Shown in pieces: positions 8,191-16,126 of a stretch of 64,000 nt of DNA. Each line of letters begins with the position of its first letter. The first letter of the stretch is position 1. This DNA is from Evansella sp. LMS18. Lineage in GTDB: Bacteria; Bacillota; Bacilli; Bacillales; Salisediminibacteriaceae. The position numbers and the translations under genes were made by a program. The stretch lies in contig NZ_CP093301.1 of NCBI RefSeq assembly GCF_024362785.1, forward strand, positions 868,001 through 932,000, written 5' to 3'. The notes beneath the pieces were generated by a model. That model was not told the origin of the DNA. It saw only the letters and a list, made by a program, of their open reading frames with translations, and made no database searches.

Positions 8191-8295
8191 AACAAGAATA
8201 CTGCCTTTAATGAGGAGCTAAAAGGCATTTGTGCAACAGGCGTACCAAGTAGTGAACCCATGCTAATCTTTTAAAAGCTATCATTTTGGCAGAAA

Positions 8296-8327
8296 AAGGC
8301 TGCCGGACAAAGCCGGCAGCCTTTTGA
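8296..8327 (-). terminator. Terminator of the tiny two-UGA transcription unit
   Basis: AAGGCTGCCGG and CCGGCAGCCTT form an eleven-pair stem with A/T runs on both sides, so it works on either strand. It lies about 10 bases after the TAA that ends the small reading frame described next. Confidence 0.75.
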
Positions 8328-8335
8328 AGTATATT

Positions 8336-8506
8336 TTATCTGAAGAAAAATTGCGTTACTAATAAGTAGACCCCTGCCAGGAGCCAAATCCAAGTGCCAG
8401 GTCAGACAGAAGGCATTTTTCTATGCTTCTTTACCTCGCTGCTTGTTTTATTAGAGGGGCTTCAGGAGCCACGCATACATGTAATTTCTTTTTTATTATC
8501 GGCCAT
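8336..8506 (-). other. Tiny membrane-protein-like reading frame with two in-frame UGA codons
   Basis: On the minus strand an ATG at 8506 follows a strong AAAGGAGG ribosome binding site and an extended -10 TGATATAAT at about 8550-8558. The frame reads MADNKKEITCMRGS, UGA (codon 15), then SPSNKTSSEVKKHRKMPSV, UGA (codon 34), then PGTWIWLLAGVYLLVTQFFF, Arg and TAA at 8338-8336. The last part is a clear membrane helix, so all three pieces look like one coding unit in a single frame. Both UGAs could replace Trp or Cys codons. Options are a recent pseudogene, UGA recoding (selenocysteine or readthrough), or a 14-residue peptide followed by non-coding sequence. No homologue recognised. Confidence 0.45.
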
Positions 8507-8659
8507 CTTGCGTCCTCCTTTCAAAGTAAGATAACAAGCTTACTTATTCCTGCATTATATCATTCTTCCATGAACTTCTATTAGCAACAGGCTCAGGACA
8601 GGTTGGGTAAGCAGGCGATCAGTGTGCCTGCTTATGCATAGCCAAGGCTTTTATTTTTC

Positions 8660-9430
8660 TCAGGTGTTTTTCCTCAAAGTTTCCAGCACTGACATCAACT
8701 CTTCAACAGGCAGTTGACCAGGGGCCGAGCTCTTTTCCCCTGCTCCAAAAGTGATCGGGGAGCCGAACATCCAGCCAAATACTCTGCTTACAAGACCGTA
8801 TCCCCCCATGGATATAGTAACGGCAGGAATGTTGAATTGCGTTTCAACAGTTAAAGCTGTGTTTAACAGATCCAGAACATCCTCCCTCGTATTTGCCATT
8901 ACGGCTGTTTTTACAATATCCGCTCCATATCGTTCCGCCTCCTGGCACTTCCCAATCAATAGTTCTTCTTCAGGTGTTTCGGAAAAATTATGGTACGAGA
9001 GAAGCAGCAAAATTTTATGTATTCTTGTAACTTTCCTTAATTCTGTAATACGTTCTTCTTGATTTCTCAGTTCAAAATCAACAATATCTATTAAGCCAGC
9101 TTCACAAATATTCTTCGTTAACTGGAAAATATCTTCTTCTTTTAGAGAAACTGGCTGGCCTCCTTCTGCTTCCGAACGAACTGTAAAGAGTACCGGTATC
9201 TCTGGCAGCCGCTCCCTTATGGCTGTTAATACTTCTGTTACTTTAGTTTCATCCCCAAGCCCTTCAAAAAAATCAGCGCGCCACTCAATCATATCCGGGC
9301 CTGTTTTCTTCGCATGTTCTGTATCTTTCAAAATTTCATCTCTCGTTCTTCCTGTAATCGGCAGGCAGACAGCAGGCATGCTGCCGCTAATTACCTTTCC
9401 TCTGACTTGCAGTGTTTTTCCAGACCCCAT
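8660..9430 (-). CDS. aroD: Type I 3-dehydroquinate dehydratase
   Basis: A 256-residue enzyme of the shikimate pathway that converts 3-dehydroquinate to 3-dehydroshikimate through a Schiff base. EWRADFFE near residue 47, the catalytic His in LLSYHNF, the Schiff-base Lys in DIVKTAVMA, and the C-terminal ISMGGYGLVSRVFG and SAPGQLPVEEL segments are all present and length is normal. Cytoplasmic. It lies back to back with aroK (160 bp apart), the next-but-one step in the same pathway, though on the opposite strand. A GGAGG-type site precedes the ATG at 9430. Confidence 0.93.
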   Translation of the reverse strand: MGSGKTLQVRGKVISGSMPAVCLPITGRTRDEILKDTEHAKKTGPDMIEWRADFFEGLGDETKVTEVLTAIRERLPEIPVLFTVRSEAEGGQPVSLKEEDIFQLTKNICEAGLIDIVDFELRNQEERITELRKVTRIHKILLLLSYHNFSETPEEELLIGKCQEAERYGADIVKTAVMANTREDVLDLLNTALTVETQFNIPAVTISMGGYGLVSRVFGWMFGSPITFGAGEKSSAPGQLPVEELMSVLETLRKNT

Positions 9431-9589
9431 TATGATCTCCCTCCTTGCACAACATTCTTTATTGCTTTAAAGTGTAAATCAACACGAAGTATATTTCAAT
9501 AAGTACAGTTGATAATTCTTTCACCCTTTATGTAGATACTATACTATAATTGTTGAATACTTAATTATATTTGAAAGCGAGTTTTAGAG

Positions 9590-10138
9590 ATGAACAATGC
9601 AAACACCTCATTGCGTGAAAAAAATATAGTTTTTATCGGATTTATGGGCGTTGGAAAAACAACGGTCGGCAAGCTGGTGGCACAGAAGCTTTACAGAAGT
9701 TTTATCGATATAGACAAAAAAATCGAAGAAAAATATAATATGCCGATACCACAAATATTTGAGAAAGTTGGAGAAAAAGCTTTTCGGGAAGAGGAAAAGA
9801 ATCTTGTGAAACAGTATTGCAGCCAGAAACTCAAGGTTATTTCCCTCGGGGGAGGGGCTTTTCTGCAGGAGGAAATCCGCAACGTCTGCCTTGACAACAG
9901 CATTGTTTTTGCCCTGGACATCTCCTGGGATTCCTGGAAAAACCGGCTGCATATGCTGATCGACAGCAGGCCGGTCCTGCAAAATAAATCAGCCGCAGAA
10001 ATTGAAGAATTATTTTATAAACGCCAGGAAAGTTATTCTTATCACCATTCTAAAATTTTCACAGATAACCTGGAAGCAGAAGAAGTCGCCGATTATATTA
10101 TCGAAGCTTTGAAATCTTCCTGGGAATTGTATGATTAA
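9590..10138 (+). CDS. aroK: Shikimate kinase
   Basis: A 182-residue P-loop kinase that phosphorylates shikimate with ATP. It has the Walker A motif GFMGVGKTTVGK, the substrate-binding Asp in FIDIDKKIE, the Arg in KAFREEEK, LGGGAF, and a lid region with SRPVLQ. Length and layout are normal for AroK. The ribosome binding site is weak (AAGCGAG). It is a single-gene unit divergent from aroD, with its own terminator just after the stop. Confidence 0.9.
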   Translation: MNNANTSLREKNIVFIGFMGVGKTTVGKLVAQKLYRSFIDIDKKIEEKYNMPIPQIFEKVGEKAFREEEKNLVKQYCSQKLKVISLGGGAFLQEEIRNVCLDNSIVFALDISWDSWKNRLHMLIDSRPVLQNKSAAEIEELFYKRQESYSYHHSKIFTDNLEAEEVADYIIEALKSSWELYD

Positions 10139-10142
10139 CCGA

Positions 10143-10172
10143 AAAAACTGCCTTAAAGGGCAGTTTTTTTGT
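10143..10172 (+). terminator. Terminator between aroK and the glucosidase gene
   Basis: AAAACTGCC and GGCAGTTTTTTT form a short stem that can end transcription from both converging genes. Confidence 0.75.
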
Positions 10173-10178
10173 GATTCC

Positions 10179-11843
10179 TTATTCTAGTCTGTATACTCTC
10201 GCTTCATAGGGTCTCAGAAAAATTTTATCTGTTTCATTCCTGTCGCTCCCATTATAGTTACTTAACAGAAGTACTTGTTCTTTCCCAGAGAGAGATTCTG
10301 GAAGCTCGAGCTCCGTTTCTTCCGGGAATAGATTTGTAATAATTAACACTTTCTCCTGCCCCAGGCTCCTTGTATAGGCGTATACCTGTTCGTGATTTTC
10401 TGCGATTAACTCATAACTGCCATATATTAAAACCTCGTTATTGCTTCTTAGTTTAATAAGATTTTTATAATAGTGATAAATGGAATCTTTATTCTTCTTT
10501 GCCTGCTCCACATTAATCTTCTTATAATTTGGATTCACTCTGAGCCATGGCTTTCCTGTGGTGAAACCGGCATTTTCACTGCTGTCCCACTGCATGGGGG
10601 TACGGGAATTATCCCGACCGTTTTTCCATATATACTTCATCAGCTCTTCATGTGACTTACCTTCTGCGATTCCGTTTCGATATCTATTTTTTATTGCCAC
10701 ATCATTATAATCTTCGATAGAATCAAATTTAACATTTGTCATGCCGATTTCCTGGCCCTGATATATAAATGGTGTGCCCTGCATAAGGAAATACATTGTT
10801 GCGAGGCACTTCGCTGATTTATCCCGGTATTTTTCACTGCCCCAGGTGGAAACAGAACGGGGCTGATCGTGGTTTTCCAGAAAAAGAGCATTCCAGCCGA
10901 CTCCTTCGAGGCCCTTCTGCCATTTAGTCAGGGTTTCCTTCAGCTCCGGCAGGTCAAGTCCTCCCTTTTTGCTGGCTCCCCAAAGGTCGAGATGCTCAAA
11001 CTGGAAAATCATATTAAACACACCGTTCTTTTCACCGACCCATTTATCCGCCTGCTCCAGCTTCACACCGTTTGCTTCCCCAACTGTCATGATGTCATAG
11101 TTCTCAAACGTCTTTTCTTTCAGTTCATCAAGAAACACCTGTATACCTTTCCGGTTCATATGACCTGCAAAGGAGGGAACATATTTCTTTTTCTTCGGGT
11201 TAGGGAGATTAGGAAAACCAGGAACCTTCTTAATATGGCTGATAGCATCCACACGAAAACCATCAATCCCTTTATCAAGCCACCAGTTAACCATCTCATA
11301 AAGGTCGTTTCTTACGGCTGGATTTTCCCAATTCAGGTCAGGCTGTTTGCGGGAGAAAACATGCATATAATACTCTTTTGTTTTTTGATCATATTCCCAG
11401 ACGGAGCCGCCAAAAATAGATTCCCAGTTATTCGGCTCTCTCCCGTTTTTGCCAGGATGCCAGATGTAATAATCCCTGTATGGATTGTCTTTAGAGGAAC
11501 GTGATTCCACAAACCATGGATGCTCATCGGATGTATGGTTAATAACGAGGTCCATGATCAGCTTCATGCCCCGGGCGTGGGTTTGATTAAGAAGCTCATT
11601 GAAGTCTTCCATGGTGCCGAAGTCTTCCATAATATCTTTGTAGTCACTAATATCATAGCCGTTGTCATCGTTCGGCGATTTATAAATCGGACACACCCAA
11701 ATCACATCGATGCCGAGCTCCTTTAAATAATCAAGCTTAGAAATGATCCCCTGGAGATCGCCGATTCCGTTGCCATTTGAATCTTTGAAGCTTCGGGGGT
11801 ATATTTGATACGCGACTCCCTCTTTCCACCATCTTCTCCTCAT
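10179..11843 (-). CDS. GH13 alpha-glucosidase / oligo-1,6-glucosidase
   Basis: A 554-residue intracellular enzyme without a signal peptide. All GH13 regions are present: VICPI/DLVINHTSDEHPWF, the nucleophile in GFRVDAISH (about Asp199), the acid/base Glu in TVGEANGV (about 255) and LFLENHDQPR. Length and the GVAYQIYPRSFKDSNGNGIGDL start are typical of MalL/oligo-1,6-glucosidases that release glucose from isomaltose-type or short alpha-glucosides. The ATG at 11843 has GAGGAGG nine bases upstream. No sugar transporter or regulator is adjacent, so the physiological substrate is uncertain; trehalose-6-phosphate hydrolase is a less likely alternative because no treP lies nearby. Confidence 0.9.
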   Translation of the reverse strand: MRRRWWKEGVAYQIYPRSFKDSNGNGIGDLQGIISKLDYLKELGIDVIWVCPIYKSPNDDNGYDISDYKDIMEDFGTMEDFNELLNQTHARGMKLIMDLVINHTSDEHPWFVESRSSKDNPYRDYYIWHPGKNGREPNNWESIFGGSVWEYDQKTKEYYMHVFSRKQPDLNWENPAVRNDLYEMVNWWLDKGIDGFRVDAISHIKKVPGFPNLPNPKKKKYVPSFAGHMNRKGIQVFLDELKEKTFENYDIMTVGEANGVKLEQADKWVGEKNGVFNMIFQFEHLDLWGASKKGGLDLPELKETLTKWQKGLEGVGWNALFLENHDQPRSVSTWGSEKYRDKSAKCLATMYFLMQGTPFIYQGQEIGMTNVKFDSIEDYNDVAIKNRYRNGIAEGKSHEELMKYIWKNGRDNSRTPMQWDSSENAGFTTGKPWLRVNPNYKKINVEQAKKNKDSIYHYYKNLIKLRSNNEVLIYGSYELIAENHEQVYAYTRSLGQEKVLIITNLFPEETELELPESLSGKEQVLLLSNYNGSDRNETDKIFLRPYEARVYRLE

Positions 11844-11964
11844 GAGCAGGCCTCCTCTTTTGTTAATTTTAAAGTATCACAGATATGAAAATGGAATCAA
11901 TTGTATAATTTTTCAGGATACGTTTAGTTTGTTCGTTTTCGCTGGGAGCGGTGGAGGAACTCCT

Positions 11965-12355
11965 TTCGTTCCCTGAGTTGCAGGTTTACACCGAGTCAGG
12001 GAACGAATGCGCCCCTTTCGTTCCCTGAGTTGCAGGTTTGCTCCGAGTCAGGGAACGAATCCGCCCCTTTCGTTCCCTGAGTTGCAGGTTTACACCGAGT
12101 CAGGGAACGAATCATCCCCTTTCGTTCCCTGAGTTGCAGGTTTACTCCGAGTCAGGGAACGAATCACCCCCTTTCGTTCCCTGAGTTGCAGCTTTGCTCA
12201 CAGTCAGGGAACGAATGCGCTCCTTTCGTTCCCTGAGTTGCTGGATTACTCACAGTCAGGGAACGAATGCACCCCCTTTCGTTCCCTGAGTTGCAGCTTT
12301 ACTCACAGGCTGGGAACGAATGCGCTCCTTTCGTTCCCTGAGTTGCAGCTTTGCT
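11965..12355. repeat. 52-bp palindromic repeat array, left part (8 units)
   Basis: TTCGTTCCCTGA starts at 11965, 12017, 12069, 12121, 12173, 12225, 12278 and 12330, a spacing of 52 (once 53). Each full unit is an inverted repeat, TTCGTTCCCTGA to TCAGGGAACGAA (43 bp outer size, 19-bp loop with GTTGCAG), followed by a variable 9-bp linker. The last unit is cut after 26 bases by the IS element. Arms are almost invariant while loops and linkers fall into a few variants. No reading frame can persist because 52 is not a multiple of three. Confidence 0.95.
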
Positions 12356-13734
12356 AGTCAAGTCCATCTTTGTGTGTAAAAGTAGATACAATATTTTTCA
12401 GCTTCAAACAATGTATAGAGAGTTCTTCTTCACCAGGGAGGGGCGAGCCCCTCCCTGGTGAATTAATTTTGCTTAAGGAAAGGCTTTTTTTGGTTCGTCC
12501 ATTTCTCATCGATGTCCATTAGAACAGACCCGATTAGTCGGATGGCCGATTGGTCATTTGGAAAGATTTGAATGACTTTTTCTCTTCTTCGAACCTCACG
12601 GTTTAAGCGTTCAAGCATATTGGTAGTGCGCAAACTGATATGGTGCTCACTTGGATAAGCGTGAAATTGAATGGCATCCTCGAATCCTTCATCTAATATC
12701 TGAACCGCTTTTGTAAATCCTTTTACTGTTTCGTACTTTTGCACAAACTTTTCTTTGAGATCCCGGGCAAGGGCCACTTCAGGCACTCTAAAAATGGCTT
12801 TAAGTTCATGTTTGGCTTCTTCGCTGCCTTTCTTGGGCATGGCATCAACGATATTTCTGGAAAAGTGAAAATAACAGCGCTGCCAGGACGTGCCCAGAAA
12901 TGTTTCCTGAATGGAGGCGACTAGCCCCTTGTGGGCATCGGAGATCACCATTTTAGGAGACTGAATGCCTCTTCCCTTAAGATCCTCAAAGAAAGCAGTC
13001 CAGCTGCGTACAGATTCGCCATGAGTAACTTTAAGCCCTATGATTTCCCGATGCCCATCCTGAGTAATCCCACAAGCAATATGGACGGCTTTGGAAACTA
13101 CTTTATTGTTCTCACGAACTTTAATATACATAGCGTCCACGTATAAGTACGGGTAGTAATGCACGTTAAGTGGGCGGTTTCGCCATTCGTTTACAATGGG
13201 ATCCAGGGATTTTAACAAGTTAGAGACCTGTGATTTCGAGACACTCTTCCCGCATAATTCTTCCACAATCTTAGTTACTTTGCGTGTGGAAACACCATTA
13301 ACAACCATTTCAATCATAGACAGAACTAATGCCTGGTCACATCGGTTGTATTTTTCAAAGATGGTCGTGGAAAATTCTCCGTCTCTCGTACGAGGGACCT
13401 TAAGGGTGAGACCACCTGCGCCAGTCATGAGTTCACGGGAATAATACCCGTTACGCTGTCCCGTACGGTCTTCCGAGCGCTCGTAAGGTATGGCATTAAT
13501 GTATTCATCTCTTTCTTTTTCCATCAATGAATTAAGAATAAGGGTCAAAGACGCTTTCACAGGAGAACCTAGTGTACTGTTCTCTACTTCCTCTTTTAGT
13601 TGGTCCAAATTTATAGTAATATTGAGTTGGGTCATCATCATTACCTCCGTGTGCTATTTTTCTTGGTCGAAAAACATTGTACCACGGGTCTTGATGATGA
13701 CCTTTTCTTTTTACACAATTATATGGACTTTATC
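12356..13734 (-). mobile_element. IS256-family insertion sequence, intact
   Basis: About 1.38 kb. The left end (AGTCAAGTCCAT then TGTGTGTAAAAG) and the inverted right end (GATAAAGTCCAT then TTGTGTAAAAAG) form imperfect terminal repeats of about 25 bp. It holds one full transposase gene. It splits the 52-bp array. The flanking 8-bp segments (12348-12355 and 13735-13742) occupy the same position in the repeat unit, as expected for an 8-bp target duplication, but differ at several bases. Confidence 0.88.
12463..13641 (-). CDS. IS256/Mutator-type transposase
   Basis: A 392-residue, apparently full-length DDE transposase. The Mutator-type features are visible: an N-terminal helical region, RNGYYSRELMTGAGGLTLKVPRTRDG, the first catalytic Asp in YPYLYVDAMYIKV, the second in VISDAHKGL, the C/H motif WQRCYFHFSRN, and the Glu in TNMLERLNREVRRRE. 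There is no frameshift or stop, so the element may be active. It catalyses cut-and-paste or copy-out transposition of the surrounding IS. Only one copy is in this window. Confidence 0.95.
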   Translation of the reverse strand: MMMTQLNITINLDQLKEEVENSTLGSPVKASLTLILNSLMEKERDEYINAIPYERSEDRTGQRNGYYSRELMTGAGGLTLKVPRTRDGEFSTTIFEKYNRCDQALVLSMIEMVVNGVSTRKVTKIVEELCGKSVSKSQVSNLLKSLDPIVNEWRNRPLNVHYYPYLYVDAMYIKVRENNKVVSKAVHIACGITQDGHREIIGLKVTHGESVRSWTAFFEDLKGRGIQSPKMVISDAHKGLVASIQETFLGTSWQRCYFHFSRNIVDAMPKKGSEEAKHELKAIFRVPEVALARDLKEKFVQKYETVKGFTKAVQILDEGFEDAIQFHAYPSEHHISLRTTNMLERLNREVRRREKVIQIFPNDQSAIRLIGSVLMDIDEKWTNQKKPFLKQN

Positions 13735-14206
13735 GGTTTACACCGAGTCAGGGAACGAATCATCCCCTTTCGTTCCCTGAGTTGCAGGTTTACTCCGAGT
13801 CAGGGAACGAATGCGCTCCTTTCGTTCCCTGAGTTGCTGGATTACTCACAGTCAGGGAACGAATGCACCCCCTTTCGTTCCCTGAGTTGCAGCTTTGCTC
13901 ACAGGCTGGGAACGAATCACCCCCTTTCGTTCCCTGAGTTGCAGGTTTGCTCCGAGTCAGGGAACGAATGCACCCCTTTCGTTCCCTGAGTTGCAGGTTT
14001 ACTCCGAGTCAGGGAACGAATCCGCCCCTTTCGTTCCCTGAGTTGCTGGATTGCTCCCAGGCTGGGAACGAATCACCCCCTTTCGTTCCCTGAGTTGCAG
14101 GTTTGCTCCGAGTCAGGGAACGAATGCACCCCTTTCGTTCCCTGAGTTGCAGCTTTGCTCACAGTCAGGGAACGAATGCGCTCCTTTCGTTCCCTGAGTC
14201 CTAGAA
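13735..14206. repeat. 52-bp palindromic repeat array, right part (9 units)
   Basis: It continues the array after the IS, starting mid-unit at GGTTTACACCGAGTC. TTCGTTCCCTGA starts at 13769, 13821, 13874, 13926, 13978, 14030, 14082, 14134 and 14186. Units are the same type as on the left, including loop variants GCAGGTTTGCTCCGAG, GCAGCTTTGCTCACAG and GCTGGATTACTCACAG. Linkers vary most (GCGCTCC, CACCCCC, CCGCCCC). Confidence 0.95.
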
Positions 14207-14280
14207 TTAGTTCATCCCCCTGTATGATTTAATAGTAAATTCTTGGATCACCTCCAGTTTTTTAGCTTTTCGACATAATA

Positions 14281-14318
14281 AAGAGGCAATCCGGCCATTT
14301 ATCCGGATTGCCCCTAAC
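14281..14318 (-). terminator. Hairpin after the MFS gene
   Basis: GGCAATCCGG and CCGGATTGCC form a ten-pair stem with an eight-base loop just after the MFS stop codon; the following minus-strand tract is only moderately T-rich. Confidence 0.65.
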
Positions 14319-14328
14319 ACAACCATCC

Positions 14329-15624
14329 TTATCTTTTCGAAGCAGCACTGTACTCCAATTTCCCGGTGCGGACCACTTCTTTCTTCTGTTCTCCTTTTTC
14401 TTCTCGTTTAATGTCGAGCTGAAGGAAAATAGAAATGAGGAACGCCAGCAAAATCAATGCTGTGAAAACATAGAATACCGGGATATAGCTTGCTGTAGCT
14501 TCCCTGATCTGGGAAACTAATAGCGGCCCTAAGATTCCTCCTAATGACCAGGTTGTCAGCAGGAAACCGTGGATAGCCCCCAGCTGTTTTGTTCCAAACA
14601 TATCCCCGATGAATGCAGGCAGATTAGAGAATCCGCCTCCGTAACAGCTTACCACAATGAACACGAGTGCCTGGAAAAGCAGTACATTTGTAATATTCGG
14701 CATAGTAACAAATGCAACTAGCTGCAGGGCGAAGAAGGTGATGAATACTACAGGCCTGCCGATATAGTCGGAAGCAGCTGCCCATAAGAGCCTTCCCCCA
14801 CCATTGAAAATCCCCATTATTCCTACCATGGCCGCTGCACCTGCAGCTGTGAGGCCCACAACTTCCTGAGCCATAGGGGAAGCCACGGAGATCATCATAA
14901 TTCCGGCGGTAACATTGATGAGCATCATCGTCCAAAGCATCCAGAAACGCTTTGTGCGAACAGCTTCTTTAGCTGTCAGCTGGGACAGATCCTGCTTCAC
15001 CGTTTTCTTTCCTGAAGCAATATCTTTTTTCATCCCTTCCGGCATCCAGCCTTGAGGAGGCGGCGCGATATACGAAGCACCAAGGATCATAAGTATAAAA
15101 TAACTTATACCTAAAATATAAAAAGTCATTGAGATAGTGATAGTCTCCATAAGACTTGCCGCAAGAGGCGCTGTAATAAGAGCTCCAGCTCCAAATCCTA
15201 ATACAGCCATACCAGTCGCCAGCCCCCGGCGGTCAGGGAACCATTTGATGAGCGTCGATACAGGGGCAATGTAACCAATACCCATTCCTAACCCGCTCAT
15301 GAATCCATAGGTGAAAATAAATAGGAAAAGAGAATCTACCGCAACAGCCACTCCAGCTCCGGCTTGTCCAAGTCCAAAAAGCACCGCAGCGAGTATCGCC
15401 GACTTTCTCGGTCCTTTCCTCTCAACAAAGGAACCAAAAAAGGCAGCTGTAAAACCTGCTAAAGCCATCATAATTGTAAAGGATAAGGTAATTCCTGTCG
15501 TTGACCAGCCCATGGCATCCCGAATTGGGTTCGTATAAACACTGTAGGCGTAGGCTGCCCCTATGGAAAGATGTATAGCAATCGCTGATAAAGCAATTAA
15601 CCATCTGTTTTTCGTCGTATTCAT
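14329..15624 (-). CDS. MFS transporter, OFA (oxalate/formate antiporter-like) family
   Basis: A 431-residue protein with about twelve membrane helices and a short charged C-terminal tail. NRWLIALSAIAIHLSIGAAY and YSVYTNPIRDAMGWS at the N-terminus, GLGMGIGYIAPVSTLIKWFPDRRGLATGMAV after helix 4, and the repeated GILGPLLVSQIREAT-type C-terminal half are characteristic of the OFA family, which includes oxalate/formate and lactate/pyruvate-type carboxylate carriers. The ATG at 15624 has GGGAGG upstream. It precedes acsA downstream-to-upstream on the same strand, so uptake of a small carboxylate that ends as acetate is possible. Substrate not proven. Confidence 0.85.
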   Translation of the reverse strand: MNTTKNRWLIALSAIAIHLSIGAAYAYSVYTNPIRDAMGWSTTGITLSFTIMMALAGFTAAFFGSFVERKGPRKSAILAAVLFGLGQAGAGVAVAVDSLFLFIFTYGFMSGLGMGIGYIAPVSTLIKWFPDRRGLATGMAVLGFGAGALITAPLAASLMETITISMTFYILGISYFILMILGASYIAPPPQGWMPEGMKKDIASGKKTVKQDLSQLTAKEAVRTKRFWMLWTMMLINVTAGIMMISVASPMAQEVVGLTAAGAAAMVGIMGIFNGGGRLLWAAASDYIGRPVVFITFFALQLVAFVTMPNITNVLLFQALVFIVVSCYGGGFSNLPAFIGDMFGTKQLGAIHGFLLTTWSLGGILGPLLVSQIREATASYIPVFYVFTALILLAFLISIFLQLDIKREEKGEQKKEVVRTGKLEYSAASKR

Positions 15625-15710
15625 AACTTTTCCTCCCTTAATTGTTTATAACAATGGCCTGCTCGTAAGAAGTACAGCTTCATGGAGTTGTGCCGGCAGC
15701 TATTAAAAAC

Positions 15711-15804
15711 AAAGGCTCTGTTAAACTCTCGTGTTGCTTTCGCTACTGGATACCAGCTCCAATATCAGAGAAATAAACAACATTAGCCTTTAACAGAGTC
15801 TTTT
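15711..15804. repeat. Inverted-repeat element (MITE-like or terminator), copy 1
   Basis: AAAGGCTCTGTTAAA and TTTAACAGAGTCTTTT flank about 63 bp of non-coding sequence. The end sequence resembles that of the element at 15967-16064, which suggests the same small mobile-element family. Confidence 0.55.
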
Positions 15805-15810
15805 AATAAA

Positions 15811-15935
15811 GAAAAGCGTAAGCGCCTTGTTCACGAGCGACAAGCACTGGAAGGACTTTGACGTAAGCCGCTCTTTGGCTTACTAAAAGGCCTGAAGTGA
15901 CCTCGAGCTCGTAGGTGCTGGAGCTAGACAATTTT
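15811..15935. repeat. bcr1-like dispersed Bacillaceae intergenic repeat
   Basis: Begins GAAAAGCGTAAGCGCC, continues with CGACAAGCACTGGA and ends GGTGCTGGAGCTAGACA, the pattern of a widespread intergenic repeat of Bacillus relatives with complementary ends (CAAGCACTGG against GGTGCTGGAG-type arms). Non-coding. Confidence 0.6.
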
Positions 15936-15966
15936 CTTGGAAATTTATACTTTCTTATTTTGGAGT

Positions 15967-16064
15967 AAGGCCCTGTTACTCCACGACTGAAATCTGCTTA
16001 AGTCCGCCCGTTGAGGCAGGTTTCTGCTGCTGTAAATCAGTCTTCAAATGTAACAGGGCCTTTT
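15967..16064. repeat. Inverted-repeat element (MITE-like or acsA terminator), copy 2
   Basis: AAGGCCCTGTTAC and GTAACAGGGCCTTTT are perfect 13-bp inverted ends around about 70 bp. It lies 63 bp after the acsA stop and could also end that transcript. Confidence 0.55.
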
Positions 16065-16126
16065 CCTTAAAACTTGTTTCACAACTTCTGGCAACTTGCT
16101 GGAGTTAAGCAAGCGTCACACACACT

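Noticed and set aside
13600-13989. Long reading frame through the 52-bp array as a repeat protein
   Set aside because: 52 is not a multiple of three, so each unit shifts frame; the frame also starts inside the IS. It is an artefact of low stop density.
11965-14206. CRISPR array
   Set aside because: The parts between the conserved arms are a few recurring variants, not unique spacers; each unit is itself an inverted repeat with a 52-bp period, and no cas gene is present in the window.
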